This document shows positions 1 to 8,564 of a DNA stretch of 64,000 bases, in pieces. A model generated the notes under the pieces. The model made no database searches. It was not told the DNA's origin and saw only the letters and a list, made by a program, of their open reading frames with translations. Numbering within the stretch: the stretch's first letter is position 1; each line of letters opens with the position of its first letter. Where the stretch lies: NCBI GenBank assembly GCA_018222605.1, contig JAAEZZ010000009.1:62001-126000 (forward strand), read 5' to 3'. The translations under genes were made by a program, and so were the position numbers. The DNA is from Alphaproteobacteria bacterium. GTDB lineage: Bacteria; Pseudomonadota; Alphaproteobacteria; Caulobacterales; Hyphomonadaceae.

Positions 1-350
1 CCAACCCCGGCGACAGACCAGGCCGCCAACAGCTTGCCCAGCACGAGGCCCGGCATGCCAAGCGGCAGGGATAGGAGCAGCTCATCCGTTCCCGCACTTG
101 TCTCGTCGGCCCAGAGGCGCATGGCGAGCGCGGGCAGGAAGATCATGTACAGCCAAGGATGCCAGACAAAGAAGGGAGACAGGTCTGCCGTGCCTGTATC
201 GAAGAAGCTCGACGCCTCCCAAGTGAACATACCGATGGCGAGAAGGAATACGGCCAAGAATACATAGGCCATGGGCGTTGAATAATACGCTCCGATCTCC
301 CGGCGGAAGACTGGCACGAAACTGCCGAGTTGCTGACGCAGATAATTCAT
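1..350 (-). CDS. ABC-2 type transporter permease, N-terminal part (runs off the window)
   Basis: About 116 N-terminal residues are visible, read on the minus strand from an ATG at 350; the rest lies outside the window. The protein begins MNYLRQQLGSFVPVFRREIG and continues with a hydrophobic segment near PMAYVFLAVFLLAIGMF and a second one near LYMIFLPALAMRL. The phrase RREIGAYYSTPMAYVF followed by WADETSAGTDELLLSLP is typical of ABC-2/GldF-like permeases of simple two-component exporters. The start overlaps the stop of the upstream ATPase gene by four bases (ATGA), so the two are translationally coupled and probably form one exporter in the inner membrane. The substrate cannot be read from the sequence. 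Confidence 0.85.
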   Translation of the reverse strand, partial: MNYLRQQLGSFVPVFRREIGAYYSTPMAYVFLAVFLLAIGMFTWEASSFFDTGTADLSPFFVWHPWLYMIFLPALAMRLWADETSAGTDELLLSLPLGMPGLVLGKLLAAWSVAGV

Positions 351-1078
351 GCGGATTCGGCCTCCGCCTGATCGGTCAGTTTGGTAAAGGCACCTTCCAG
401 CGTGCCGTCCGGTGACAGCTGGCGAAGGCCTTCCGGCGTCTCATCCGCAACGATCCGGCCACGGTCAATGACGATGGCGCGCGTGCACATGGCTGGCACT
501 TCGGTCAGCGTATGGGTGGAGATGACAATCGCCTTGGTGGGCGCCATGCGCGCGATGAGCGCCCGCACAGCGCGTTTCTGGTTCGGGTCCAGTCCATCGG
601 TGGGCTCGTCCAGCAATAGAACAGGCGGATCATGCAGAATGGCACCTGCCAGGCCAACACGCCGGCGATAGCCCTTTGAGAGAGAGCCAATCCTTTGTCC
701 GCAGACGGTAGAAATGCGGGAGTCTGCAATGGCGCGTTCAATTGCGGGCTTGCGCTCTGACTTTGGCAGGCTGCGGGCGGCGGCCATGAAGGCCAGGAAT
801 TCAGGCGGTGTCATGTCGTCATAAAGCGGCGCGCCTTCCGGCAGATAGCCAAGCGCAGCCTGTGCTTCGCGGCGTTGTGATACAACAGATTTTCCGGCGA
901 TCAGAGCGTCACCGGAATCCGGTTCCAGAACGCCTGAAATCATGCGCATTGTCGTGGACTTGCCCGCACCATTGGGCCCGAGGAAGCCGAGCACTGTCCC
1001 CTTTTCGACAGTGAAGGACAGGCCTCGCACGGCACGCTTAGTGCCAAAGGATTTTACCAGCTTCTGAATGTCCAGCAT
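347..1078 (-). CDS. ABC transporter ATP-binding protein (243 aa)
   Basis: This is the nucleotide-binding subunit of an ABC-2 exporter. Visible motifs are Walker A GPNGAGKST, signature LSKGYRRRVGLA, Walker B VLLLDEPTDGLDPN and a switch histidine in ISTHTL. I chose the ATG at 1078 (MLDIQKLVKSFGTKRAV) because homology begins exactly there; the open frame extends another 113 codons upstream without recognisable protein sequence. The length of 243 residues is normal for a CcmA/GldA-like ATPase. It overlaps the following permease by four bases. The signature starts LSKGY rather than LSGGQ, which is common in this subfamily. Confidence 0.93.
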   Translation of the reverse strand: MLDIQKLVKSFGTKRAVRGLSFTVEKGTVLGFLGPNGAGKSTTMRMISGVLEPDSGDALIAGKSVVSQRREAQAALGYLPEGAPLYDDMTPPEFLAFMAAARSLPKSERKPAIERAIADSRISTVCGQRIGSLSKGYRRRVGLAGAILHDPPVLLLDEPTDGLDPNQKRAVRALIARMAPTKAIVISTHTLTEVPAMCTRAIVIDRGRIVADETPEGLRQLSPDGTLEGAFTKLTDQAEAESA

Positions 1079-1163
1079 TCTTCGCGTCACGATCCTTTCC
1101 GGGGGAACCTTCTGATACCGTTGTTCACCCGGTCTGGCCAGTGGCTCTAATGCAATCGTAATG

Positions 1164-1919
1164 TCAGGTGGAGAAGCGGCGGACCTCTTCAAGAACGGCC
1201 TTGGCTGCGGCTTCCACGATCTTGCCGCCATCTTCCACGCTGGACTGGGTCGGGTCAGAGCCGATGCGGCCATCCGGGAAGTCGCGGCGGTACTGAACCG
1301 CGTCGCTGATCGTACCGTTCGGGGCAATCTTTGGCGACATTTCCACATCCGTGCGGGCATGGTCCGGATAGCCATAATAGGTGACGGACACTTCGGACGC
1401 GGTTGCGTGGCTGCCATGACCGATCGGATAGAGCTGGTTGCACAGCGTCATGACGGATTTAAAATCCCACCAGTCGCGGCGCTTCAGGCTGAGGCCGGGG
1501 CGATTGTCCTCGCCGCGCGGATCAAAACTGCGGCGGGCGTGGATCTCGGAGAAGGCCGCTTCGATCGTGGCAATGTTGCCGCCATGGCCATTCAACCAAT
1601 AGATGCGCTCAAAGCCATGCCGCATCAGGCTTTCAGTCCAGTCGACCATGGCTGCGATCATCGTGGACGGACGCAGGGTTATGGTCCCTGGAAAGCCGAG
1701 ATGATGCTGCGCGCAGCCAACAGAGAAGGTGGGGCCGACCAGCATGTCGTCCGGCGCAAGACTTTCGGCATGGCGTGCGATGATTTCCGGGCACAGTGCA
1801 TCTGTGCCGATAAAGCCGTTCGGCCCGTGCTGTTCCATGGAGCCAATCGGCACGACGATGGTCTTTGATGTCTTCAGCCAGGATTCAATATCAGGCCAGG
1901 TCGAAACAGGTAGCAGCAT
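1164..1919 (-). CDS. Creatininase-family metal-dependent amidohydrolase (251 aa)
   Basis: The family folds like creatinine amidohydrolase and uses a two-metal site to open cyclic amides; members also act on formamides in cofactor synthesis. Seen here are GSMEQHGPNG with the Glu and His ligands, GTDAL with the Asp ligand, NGHGGN with the next His, and a C-terminal GHGSHATASE block. The ATG at 1919 (MLLPVSTWPDIESWL) is preferred over an ATG 26 codons upstream, which would place the start inside purK. It begins four bases after the purK stop and so probably belongs to the purE-purK transcript. The substrate is not known; a link with purine metabolism is only suggested by position. Confidence 0.85.
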   Translation of the reverse strand: MLLPVSTWPDIESWLKTSKTIVVPIGSMEQHGPNGFIGTDALCPEIIARHAESLAPDDMLVGPTFSVGCAQHHLGFPGTITLRPSTMIAAMVDWTESLMRHGFERIYWLNGHGGNIATIEAAFSEIHARRSFDPRGEDNRPGLSLKRRDWWDFKSVMTLCNQLYPIGHGSHATASEVSVTYYGYPDHARTDVEMSPKIAPNGTISDAVQYRRDFPDGRIGSDPTQSSVEDGGKIVEAAAKAVLEEVRRFST

Positions 1920-1923
1920 GGTC

Positions 1924-3003
1924 TCAGTCCTTTCTGGGCGCCAGGCGGCGTGTGACATGCCCCATCTTGCGGCCAGGGCGGGCATCCCGTTTGCCATATA
2001 GCGTCAGCGTTTCATTTGCTTGCAGGCTGGCAGGATCGATCAGGCCAGCGTCGCCTATCAGATTATACATCTCCGCATCAAACAAGCGACGTGTGTCACC
2101 CAGTGGCCAGCCACATATGGCGCGAATGTGCTGTTCAAATTGTCCTGTCTGGCAGGCCTCCGGCGTCCAGTGTCCGGAATTGTGGACCCGCGGGGCAAAC
2201 TCATTGGCCAGCAATGTGCCATCTTCCAAGACAAAGAACTCCATAGCCAGCACGCCAACATGATCCAGCGCATCAATCAGGCGCACGGCGCGCTCGCGGG
2301 CGTCAGCCTCGATCTTCAGATCCAGACCGGAGGGTGCAATAGAGCGTGAGAGGATGCCCTTCTCATGGATGTTGCGGGGCGGGGCCCAGCTTTTCGTTTC
2401 CTCCAGGCTGGAACGCGCGACAATCACGGATATTTCCCGCTCGAACGGAATGCGCGCTTCCAGAACGGCGGGAACCTGCCCAATGGTGGCCCATGCTTTC
2501 TCGGCGTCCCGGGCATCTTGCAAGCGCGCTTGGCCCTTGCCATCATAGCCGTCGCGGCGGGTCTTCAAAATGCCTTCTGTGCCGAGCTTTTTGAGGGCCG
2601 TGACGATGTCCTCCGCCGAATTGATCAATTCATACGGTGCGGTCGGGATGTCGATGCCGTTCAAAAAGGCCTTCTCTTCGGCCCTGTCCTGAGACACAGC
2701 GAGCGACTTGGCGCTAGGGTGCAGTGGAACGCCGGTTTGCGTGATGATGTCCACAGCTTCGACCGGGATGTTCTCGAACTCGAGGGTGACCACGTCGCAG
2801 GATGCTGCAAACTCGCAAAGGGCGTCCCGGTCCGTGTACTCTGCCGTCCATGTCTTGCGAGCGCCGCGGGAGGCGGGCGCGTCTGTTTCCGGACAATAGA
2901 TATGAACGTCAAAGCCAAGCTGGTTCGCGGCGGCAGCCAGCATGCGGCCAAGCTGGCCGCCCCCCAAAATCCCGATCGTGCTGCCGGGGGAAATCATCGT
3001 CAT
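1924..3003 (-). CDS. purK: N5-carboxyaminoimidazole ribonucleotide synthase PurK
   Basis: PurK carboxylates aminoimidazole ribonucleotide with ATP and bicarbonate, the first half of the two-step AIR to CAIR conversion in purine synthesis. The 359-residue protein starts with the dinucleotide-fold-like [16 protein letters not shown], carries EFENIP near residue 75, ATP-grasp segments such as [11 protein letters not shown], and the family block [13 protein letters not shown]. Length fits the family. The ATG overlaps the purE stop by four bases (ATGA at 3000-3003), the usual purEK arrangement. A second in-frame ATG two codons later is an alternative start. Confidence 0.97.
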   Translation of the reverse strand: MTMISPGSTIGILGGGQLGRMLAAAANQLGFDVHIYCPETDAPASRGARKTWTAEYTDRDALCEFAASCDVVTLEFENIPVEAVDIITQTGVPLHPSAKSLAVSQDRAEEKAFLNGIDIPTAPYELINSAEDIVTALKKLGTEGILKTRRDGYDGKGQARLQDARDAEKAWATIGQVPAVLEARIPFEREISVIVARSSLEETKSWAPPRNIHEKGILSRSIAPSGLDLKIEADARERAVRLIDALDHVGVLAMEFFVLEDGTLLANEFAPRVHNSGHWTPEACQTGQFEQHIRAICGWPLGDTRRLFDAEMYNLIGDAGLIDPASLQANETLTLYGKRDARPGRKMGHVTRRLAPRKD

Positions 3004-3491
3004 GTAACGGGTGTCTCGCCAACGCTGTCGGTTTGCTTCTGGCGGAAGGCGTCCAGCTTGTCGGCGACGGCCTCATCTTCCAGCGCAACAATGGAGGCCG
3101 CCATCAGGCCAGCATTCATAGCGCCTGCCTCGCCGATGGCCAGTGTGCCCACAGGAACGCCGCGCGGCATCTGAACGATAGACAGCAGGCTGTCCATGCC
3201 GGACAGGGCCTTGGACTGAACCGGAACGCCCAGAACAGGTAGAGGTGTCATGGATGCCGTCATGCCTGGCAGGTGGGCTGCGCCGCCTGCGCCAGCAATG
3301 ATCACCTTCAGGCCACGGCCTTTTGCCGATTTGGCATATTCCACCAGGCGGTCCGGCGTACGGTGGGCCGAAACAATGCGCGTTTCGTGGGCAACGCCCA
3401 GATCAGTCAGAATTTGGGATGCAGCCTGCATGACGGGCCAGTCAGACTGGCTGCCCATGATAATGCCGACCTTGGGGGAATCCGTGTCCAT
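3000..3491 (-). CDS. purE: N5-carboxyaminoimidazole ribonucleotide mutase PurE (class I)
   Basis: PurE moves the carboxylate of N5-CAIR to give CAIR. The 163-residue protein shows the class I active-site stretch [13 protein letters not shown], the SAHRTPDRL loop and [13 protein letters not shown] use the ATG at 3491 ([11 protein letters not shown]), which gives the normal length; the open frame extends 53 codons upstream but that part has no family similarity. It heads the purE-purK-creatininase operon and is divergent from the diguanylate cyclase gene at 3618. Confidence 0.97.
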   Translation of the reverse strand: MDTDSPKVGIIMGSQSDWPVMQAASQILTDLGVAHETRIVSAHRTPDRLVEYAKSAKGRGLKVIIAGAGGAAHLPGMTASMTPLPVLGVPVQSKALSGMDSLLSIVQMPRGVPVGTLAIGEAGAMNAGLMAASIVALEDEAVADKLDAFRQKQTDSVGETPVT

Positions 3492-3589
3492 GATGGAAGC
3501 CTCGCCGCTGGAAAGCGCGCAACATAGGTAAGCCGGGTGCTGCGTCAACTGCCGGAATGATCGGCTGGTTCGCAGGAATAGCTTCAACT

Positions 3590-3618
3590 TGGCGCAAGAA
3601 ATGCTTAACCTTGCGCCA
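3590..3618. promoter_or_regulatory. 9-bp inverted repeat ending at the diguanylate cyclase start codon
   Basis: TGGCGCAAG at 3590-3598 is exactly complementary to CTTGCGCCA at 3610-3618, with an 11-base loop. The right arm runs into the A of the ATG at 3618, and no clear Shine-Dalgarno sequence lies between the arms. It could be a protein operator in the purE/GGDEF divergent region or an RNA hairpin that affects initiation. Both readings are inference. Confidence 0.4.
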
Positions 3619-4301
3619 TGGCGGACGATCTCTACTCTCCTCAAGCTCATGAACGGCGCACCCTGCTGGATGTGCTGGGGGTGGATTTGTCCTCCCTGGA
3701 CTTGCGAACGCGCGCGGCCCTTGAGGCTTTATGCGATGAAGTGCTGGTCTTGAGGGATGATGTGGACCAGTTGCGCGATGCCCTGGATGAGGCCGTGTCT
3801 CTGGCAGATAATGACGCCCTGTGCCCTGTCTTCAACCGACGGGCCTTCGAGCGGGAAATTCGGCGTGAGATTGCCTTGGCTGCGCGGTTCCGGACGCCCC
3901 TGTCTCTGATTTACATAGACCTCGACAATTTCAAGCAGGTCAATGATGCTTTCGGCCATGCCGCTGGCGATGAAGTATTGATACGGGTTTCAGAGATATT
4001 GCTGCGCCTGACGCGGGAGACAGATATTGTCGGACGCCTCGGCGGCGATGAATTCGGCATCGTCCTGGCTCAGGCCACGGCGGAGGATAGCCGCCGCAAG
4101 GCAGAGCAACTCAGCCATGAGGTGGACCAGCTGGTGGTAAGGCGAGGGGGGGCCGATTCCTCGCCGGGTATCCACATCGGTGCGTCCTGTGGGATCGTTG
4201 AGTGGCAGGCCGGGCAGGGGGCGGAAAGCCTCATATCTGCTGCCGATCAGGCCATGTTTGCACAGAAGGCGCGCAGGAAATCCGCCCGGCGGGCAACTTA
4301 A
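3618..4301 (+). CDS. Soluble GGDEF diguanylate cyclase (227 aa)
   Basis: The protein should condense two GTP into cyclic di-GMP, the second messenger for motility-to-sessile switching. Residues 1-65 are helical and probably coiled-coil, with no membrane segment or recognised sensor domain. The GGDEF domain follows, with [18 protein letters not shown] and an intact GGDEF at residues 142-146. The RETD at 133-136 sits nine residues before the first Gly and matches the inhibitory I-site (RxxD), so product inhibition is likely. It is transcribed away from purE. The final segment is basic ([11 protein letters not shown]). Confidence 0.93.
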   Translation: MADDLYSPQAHERRTLLDVLGVDLSSLDLRTRAALEALCDEVLVLRDDVDQLRDALDEAVSLADNDALCPVFNRRAFEREIRREIALAARFRTPLSLIYIDLDNFKQVNDAFGHAAGDEVLIRVSEILLRLTRETDIVGRLGGDEFGIVLAQATAEDSRRKAEQLSHEVDQLVVRRGGADSSPGIHIGASCGIVEWQAGQGAESLISAADQAMFAQKARRKSARRAT

Positions 4302-4374
4302 GGATATTTCATGGGAGAAAGCGCGATTCCGACTTGTCTCCCCCGTGACGAGGTAGGGCTCTTGTGCTTAACTG

Positions 4375-4404
4375 TTGCCGTTAAGTCACAACTCTTAACG
4401 GCAA
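4375..4404. promoter_or_regulatory. 11-bp perfect inverted repeat before the DUF465 gene
   Basis: TTGCCGTTAAG at 4375-4385 pairs with CTTAACGGCAA at 4394-4404 around an 8-base loop. It ends directly before the ribosome-binding purine stretch AAGAAGGAGA of the small gene at 4420. No T-run follows, so it is not a simple terminator. It may be an operator or a leader hairpin. Confidence 0.5.
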
Positions 4405-4419
4405 AGAAGGAGACCGTAC

Positions 4420-4587
4420 ATGTCGCTTCAAGGAAGAATCAGTGAGCTCGCACACAAGCACCGCAAACTGGACGAAAAGATTTCCGAAGAACAGAAAAGA
4501 CCTGCGGCAGATGCACTCCGATTGAAAGACCTCAAACGCAAGAAGCTGAAGATCAAGGAAGAGCTGCACTGGCTTGAGGCCAGCTAG
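4420..4587 (+). CDS. DUF465 (YdcH/SlyX-like) small helical protein (55 aa)
   Basis: This short gene starts at ATG 4420, seven bases after a strong AAGGAG ribosome-binding site. The protein begins MSLQGRISELAHKHRKLDEK, is rich in Lys and Glu, and ends KKLKIKEELHWLEAS. The pattern of a helix with HKxLDxxI, a break, then LKKxKLxIKEE is the DUF465 family, common as one or more tiny genes in alphaproteobacteria. The molecular role is not established; the shape suggests a helical hairpin. An inverted repeat precedes it. Confidence 0.85.
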   Translation: MSLQGRISELAHKHRKLDEKISEEQKRPAADALRLKDLKRKKLKIKEELHWLEAS

Positions 4588-4652
4588 TACGCCGCAACGG
4601 AGCCTTCATCTTTTTGTCCTAGCGTTATCTGTAACGGGCAAAGGGATGTTGC

Positions 4653-4973
4653 ATGCGTGAGCTATTTGATCAGGACAGGGCTATGACCCTCGGCGCCGTG
4701 AAGCAGGCGACCGCCATACTTGCGGTCATATTCTTCATCGCTGCGGTATTCGCGGTCCTGTCCGGTCTTGGCTGGATCTTCAAGGGCCATATTTTTACAG
4801 GCCTCAGTCGTATCGTTGCCAGCTTTGCTGTGCTGGGCTTCATGTATGTGGTCGTTCGCTTTTTGGGGGAGATCCTGGCGGCGAGCCACAGGCTGAATGA
4901 TCGGCTCTCCATTCTCGGTGATGACCTGCGCAGCCAGCGTAGCAAAGCGCCCGCCTCCGATACGGAAGCCTGA
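4653..4973 (+). CDS. Small two-helix inner-membrane protein, function unknown (106 aa)
   Basis: I do not recognise a named family. The protein has two hydrophobic spans, about residues 20-45 (ATILAVIFFIAAVFAVLSGL) and 52-70, followed by a charged C-terminal tail that is probably cytoplasmic. The stop lies five bases before the SDR-like gene at 4979, so the two are likely co-transcribed. The start at 4653 is the first ATG and has only a weak upstream purine stretch; ATG 4683 is an alternative that keeps both spans. Confidence 0.65.
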   Translation: MRELFDQDRAMTLGAVKQATAILAVIFFIAAVFAVLSGLGWIFKGHIFTGLSRIVASFAVLGFMYVVVRFLGEILAASHRLNDRLSILGDDLRSQRSKAPASDTEA

Positions 4974-4978
4974 TACTC

Positions 4979-5737
4979 ATGGCTGATCCAGTAACTGTCA
5001 TACTCGGCCTTGGCCGTGAGGTGGGCGATGCGGTCGCTCGCCGCTTTAACGAGCATGGCCACAAGGTTGTGGCTGCCGATCCGTCCGAAGAGCGTATCGG
5101 AATTGCCCGCAATGCCATGCCGGAGGACGTGCTGCTGCATCATGGTGAGCTTCACACGCGTCTTGGCTTGCGTAACGCCCTGACGGCAGCTGTCGAAGCG
5201 TTTGGTCGGGTGGACAATCTGATTGTTATCCCTCAGATCGAAGAACCGGATACCCTCGCAGATTTCGTGCCTGAGCGATTTGACAAATCCATCGCCAGAG
5301 CCAGCCGCGGGGCCGCGCTCGCCTTGAAGGTTTTTGCTGACCAGATCGACGATCAGGAAGACCTGCCCATGGCCGGCGTGGAACGTATTCGCCAGAAGGG
5401 GACGGTGACGTTCATCCTGTCCTATTCGGCGCTCGCCAGCATGCCGGGGCGGTTTACCGAAACCGTCACGCAATCCGCCGTGCTGGGGATCATCAAGGCC
5501 GGCGCCGTTGAGCTTGCCGAGAAATCCGTCCGCGTGAATGGCATTGTCGCGATCCGTCCCCGCGAAGGGAAACTTGAGAACTGGACCGTGCGGCGCACCC
5601 CGCTGGGGCGTGCTGCCTTGGCAGATGAGATTGCCGACTCCGCCCAGTTCCTGTCTTCACCCAACGCAGCCTTTATTACCGGCGAGATATTGAAGCTGGA
5701 TGGGGGCCGCTCCGCACTCGCCGGTATTCTGGAATAG
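4979..5737 (+). CDS. SDR-fold protein with degenerate active site (252 aa)
   Basis: The overall pattern is that of a short-chain dehydrogenase: a beta-alpha-beta start VTVILGLGREVGDAVARRF, an RVDNLIVI strand, a VRVNGIVAI strand near residue 185 and the terminal ITGEILKLDGGRS. The catalytic part is altered. The serine region is LSYSALASM near residue 150, but where YxxxK should occur the sequence is ETVTQSAVLGIIKA, with Glu or Thr and Gln in the Tyr and Lys positions. The glycine-rich loop is also GLGREVG rather than TGxxxGIG. It may bind a nucleotide without being a classical dehydrogenase. It ends three bases from the convergent PhoD gene. Confidence 0.8.
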   Translation: MADPVTVILGLGREVGDAVARRFNEHGHKVVAADPSEERIGIARNAMPEDVLLHHGELHTRLGLRNALTAAVEAFGRVDNLIVIPQIEEPDTLADFVPERFDKSIARASRGAALALKVFADQIDDQEDLPMAGVERIRQKGTVTFILSYSALASMPGRFTETVTQSAVLGIIKAGAVELAEKSVRVNGIVAIRPREGKLENWTVRRTPLGRAALADEIADSAQFLSSPNAAFITGEILKLDGGRSALAGILE

Positions 5738-5740
5738 CGA

Positions 5741-7450
5741 TCAGCTGACTTGAACGAGACCCGGAACAGGGTTGGTGTTCGTTTCCGTCTCAAACACGGC
5801 GACCGTGTCGAGCGTGTACGTCTTGCTGAGAATGTCAGAGACCTTCTTGTACTCGGCCAGCGCCTTGTCGGAGGTCAGCGTGACCAGCGTATAGCCGTGG
5901 CCAAACGGATCATGCCATTCGACTTCGGTGTTCGCGTCCGAGAACAATTGGCCAAGGTTCGGAATGCCCTTGATATAGGCGCCCGTGCCTGGGGACGTGA
6001 TGGACGTGCAGCCGAACTCGACACCGCGACGCTCGCCATTGGCATCATACAGCGTGTTTGCCCAAGCCGTGTGCGTGTCTCCGGCCAGCGTGACCAGGCT
6101 TGCCCCGGCAGAGGCGGCGCTTGCATAGATCCGCTCACGCGCGGCCGGGAAGCCATCCCAGGCGTCCGGGTTGAACGGTAGGCCAAGGGTCGAGAAAGGC
6201 ACCATTTGTGCCACGTATGGGTTGGTCTGCGCCGCGATCTGCTCCGGCGTCAGAACTTCCTGCATGTTTGGAAGTTTCGTCCGGGCCATGACGACCTGAT
6301 TGGCCAGAACCTGCCAGCGTTTGCCGGCCTTGACGGATTTCGCCAGTTCTTCGGCCAGCCAGGCCTCCTGCTCGGCGCCCAGCATGGTGCGTTCCGGATT
6401 GTTGATCTTTTGCATCGTTTCCTGAACGCGCGCCATGACCGTGGCCTGATCGCTTGCGCCTGCCAGTGTATCTGACCAACTGATGTCGGGCGAGCGGCCT
6501 GTCAGGCGGCTTTCAAGCGCAACAACTGTTGCGACGTCCCCGAAGGTGAAGCTACGCCAGACTGCGGATGTGACTTCACCCGGAACCGGCTCGCGTAGAG
6601 GCAGCCATTCGAAATAGGCCTGCATGGCGGCCTGTTTGCGGTCGCTCCAGTCCCCTTCGCCATTTTCCGGATTATGGTTCTGCGCGCCTGTGCGGTAGGA
6701 ATTGTTGGCGCTTTCATGGTCGTCCCAGGTGCAGATCCAGGGGGCTGCAGCATGCGCGGCCTGGAGGGCTGGATCGGTCTTGTACTGGGCATGGCGCGTG
6801 CGATAATCAGACAGGGTCACCATTTCCGTAATCGGATCATGTGTTCGGCCCAGCGCCATGGCTTCTGGGCTGGCATAGCCATCAATGCCGTACTCGTACA
6901 GATAGTCCCCAAGGTGTACCACGGCATCCAGATCGGCTTCCCGGGAAATCGCATCATAGGCGTTGAAATGTCCGAACTGCCAGTTGGAGCAGGAAACAAC
7001 GGCCATGCGCACCGGCGTGTCGCCTGACAGGGCAGTCGTCTTGAGACGCCCCTCGGGAGACGTCACCTCGGCATTCGATGTCAGTGCAGTGAATTTATAT
7101 GTGTAGGTTTTCCCGGGCTGCAGGCCCTTGGCGTCTGCCTTTACCGTATAGTCGCGGGCCTCGGATGTGGTCACGACACCGCTGCTGACCGGGCTGGCCG
7201 GTTTGGCAGGGTCGAAAACATCATATCTTACCTGGATAGGGCCGGTGCCACTTTTCGGGGTGACGCGGGTCCAGACGATGACGCGGTCTGCCAGCGGGTC
7301 GCCTGACGCAACGCCGTGCAGGAAGTCGATCTCTCCCTCATAAGCCTCCATCTTGACCGGCGCGCTCACAGGTGTCGTGGCGCAGGCGGCGAGGCTGAGG
7401 GTTCCGGTTGCAGCGGCACCCAACAGGCCGCGGCGGGTAATCTTGGTCAT
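5741..7450 (-). CDS. phoD: PhoD-family alkaline phosphatase/phosphodiesterase, Tat-exported lipoprotein-like (569 aa)
   Basis: PhoD enzymes hydrolyse phosphate esters outside the inner membrane using Fe and Ca. The N-terminus MTKITRRGLLGAAATG carries a twin-arginine motif, and SLAACATT places a possible lipobox Cys at residue 23. An N-terminal beta domain (FLHGVASGDPLADRVIVWTRV) is followed by the phosphatase domain with HLGDYLYEYG, CTWDDHESANN and AGDTHTAW. Length is normal for the family. It is divergent from the pseudouridine synthase gene by 87 bases. No Pho-box was identified. The symbol is used at family level. Confidence 0.92.
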   Translation of the reverse strand: MTKITRRGLLGAAATGTLSLAACATTPVSAPVKMEAYEGEIDFLHGVASGDPLADRVIVWTRVTPKSGTGPIQVRYDVFDPAKPASPVSSGVVTTSEARDYTVKADAKGLQPGKTYTYKFTALTSNAEVTSPEGRLKTTALSGDTPVRMAVVSCSNWQFGHFNAYDAISREADLDAVVHLGDYLYEYGIDGYASPEAMALGRTHDPITEMVTLSDYRTRHAQYKTDPALQAAHAAAPWICTWDDHESANNSYRTGAQNHNPENGEGDWSDRKQAAMQAYFEWLPLREPVPGEVTSAVWRSFTFGDVATVVALESRLTGRSPDISWSDTLAGASDQATVMARVQETMQKINNPERTMLGAEQEAWLAEELAKSVKAGKRWQVLANQVVMARTKLPNMQEVLTPEQIAAQTNPYVAQMVPFSTLGLPFNPDAWDGFPAARERIYASAASAGASLVTLAGDTHTAWANTLYDANGERRGVEFGCTSITSPGTGAYIKGIPNLGQLFSDANTEVEWHDPFGHGYTLVTLTSDKALAEYKKVSDILSKTYTLDTVAVFETETNTNPVPGLVQVS

Positions 7451-7537
7451 AGCTGTCTCCCGTGTTCCGGATCTCCCTAGTCCGGTCTGTTGACAATAGC
7501 ATGACGATCACCGCGCTATTCGTCTATAAGCGGCGCA

Positions 7538-8557
7538 ATGGAACATCTTGAGATCACTGCGACCCCCGCCGATGAAGGCAAAAGGCTGGATAGTTTCCTT
7601 GCCGGCCAGGCGGACTCGCTCTCGCGGTCGCGTCTGAAGGCGCTGATCCTTGAAGGCGCCGTCAGCATGAACGGCACTCCCGAAACCGATCCGCGAAAGC
7701 CGACTGTAGGCGGCGCCGTTTACAGGATTACCTTGCCAGACCCTGTGCCCGCGACGCCTGACGCGGAAGACATTCCACTCGATATCCTGTTCGAGGACGC
7801 GCACCTGATTGTGCTGAACAAGCCGTCCGGCATGGCGGTACATCCCGCACCCGGCAGCTGGGACGGTACGCTCGTCAATGCGCTGCTGCATCATTGCCAG
7901 GGCGAATTGTCCGGCATTGGCGGCGTGGAGCGGCCTGGCATTGTGCACAGGATCGACAAGCTGACGACCGGCGTGCTTGTGGTGGCGAAAACCGAGCCGG
8001 CGCATCTCGGCCTGTCAGAGCTTTTTCAGACTCACGATATTGAGCGCAGATATCTGGCGGTTACACGCGGTGCGCCGAGGCCGCTATCGGGGACTGTGGA
8101 TGAGCCGATTGCCCGCTCCACGGGTGACCGCAAGAAAATGGCAGTCGTGCGCAATCCCGAAAGCGGGGTAGGGCGGCATGCGATTACGCACTACCGGGCC
8201 ATCGAGACGTTTGGGATTCGCGACAAGGGGACGGGTATTCCCGCTGCTGCGCTGGTGGAATGCCAACTGGAAACAGGCCGGACACACCAGATCCGCGTGC
8301 ATTTGAGCCATATTGGCGCGCCGCTCATCGGTGATCCTGTCTATGGCCGCCACAAGGGCATCAGCTCATACGGCCATGGCGAAGCGCATATTGAAGGCAC
8401 AAAGGCCGCGCGGGCCTTTCCGCGCCAGGCGCTGCATGCCGCTCTGCTGGGCTTTGTGCACCCCATAACGAAAGAGACGCTCCGTTTCGAAGCGCCCCTT
8501 CCGGAAGACATGTCGGATTTGATCGCGGCGTTGAGAAAACTGCCGACAGACGACTGA
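7538..8557 (+). CDS. rluD: RluC/RluD-family 23S rRNA pseudouridine synthase (339 aa)
   Basis: The enzyme converts uridines in the large rRNA to pseudouridine. An S4 RNA-binding domain lies at residues 1-75 (RLDSFLAGQADSLSRSRLKALI), followed by the catalytic domain with GIVHRIDKLTTGVLVVAK. The Asp in HRID is the catalytic residue, and the RTHQIRVHL block is intact. Length and domain order match RluD, but RluC cannot be excluded. A TTGACA at 7490-7495 in the divergent region could be its -35 element. The stop lies seven bases from the convergent DUF3108 gene. Confidence 0.92.
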   Translation: MEHLEITATPADEGKRLDSFLAGQADSLSRSRLKALILEGAVSMNGTPETDPRKPTVGGAVYRITLPDPVPATPDAEDIPLDILFEDAHLIVLNKPSGMAVHPAPGSWDGTLVNALLHHCQGELSGIGGVERPGIVHRIDKLTTGVLVVAKTEPAHLGLSELFQTHDIERRYLAVTRGAPRPLSGTVDEPIARSTGDRKKMAVVRNPESGVGRHAITHYRAIETFGIRDKGTGIPAAALVECQLETGRTHQIRVHLSHIGAPLIGDPVYGRHKGISSYGHGEAHIEGTKAARAFPRQALHAALLGFVHPITKETLRFEAPLPEDMSDLIAALRKLPTDD

Positions 8558-8564
8558 AATTGCC

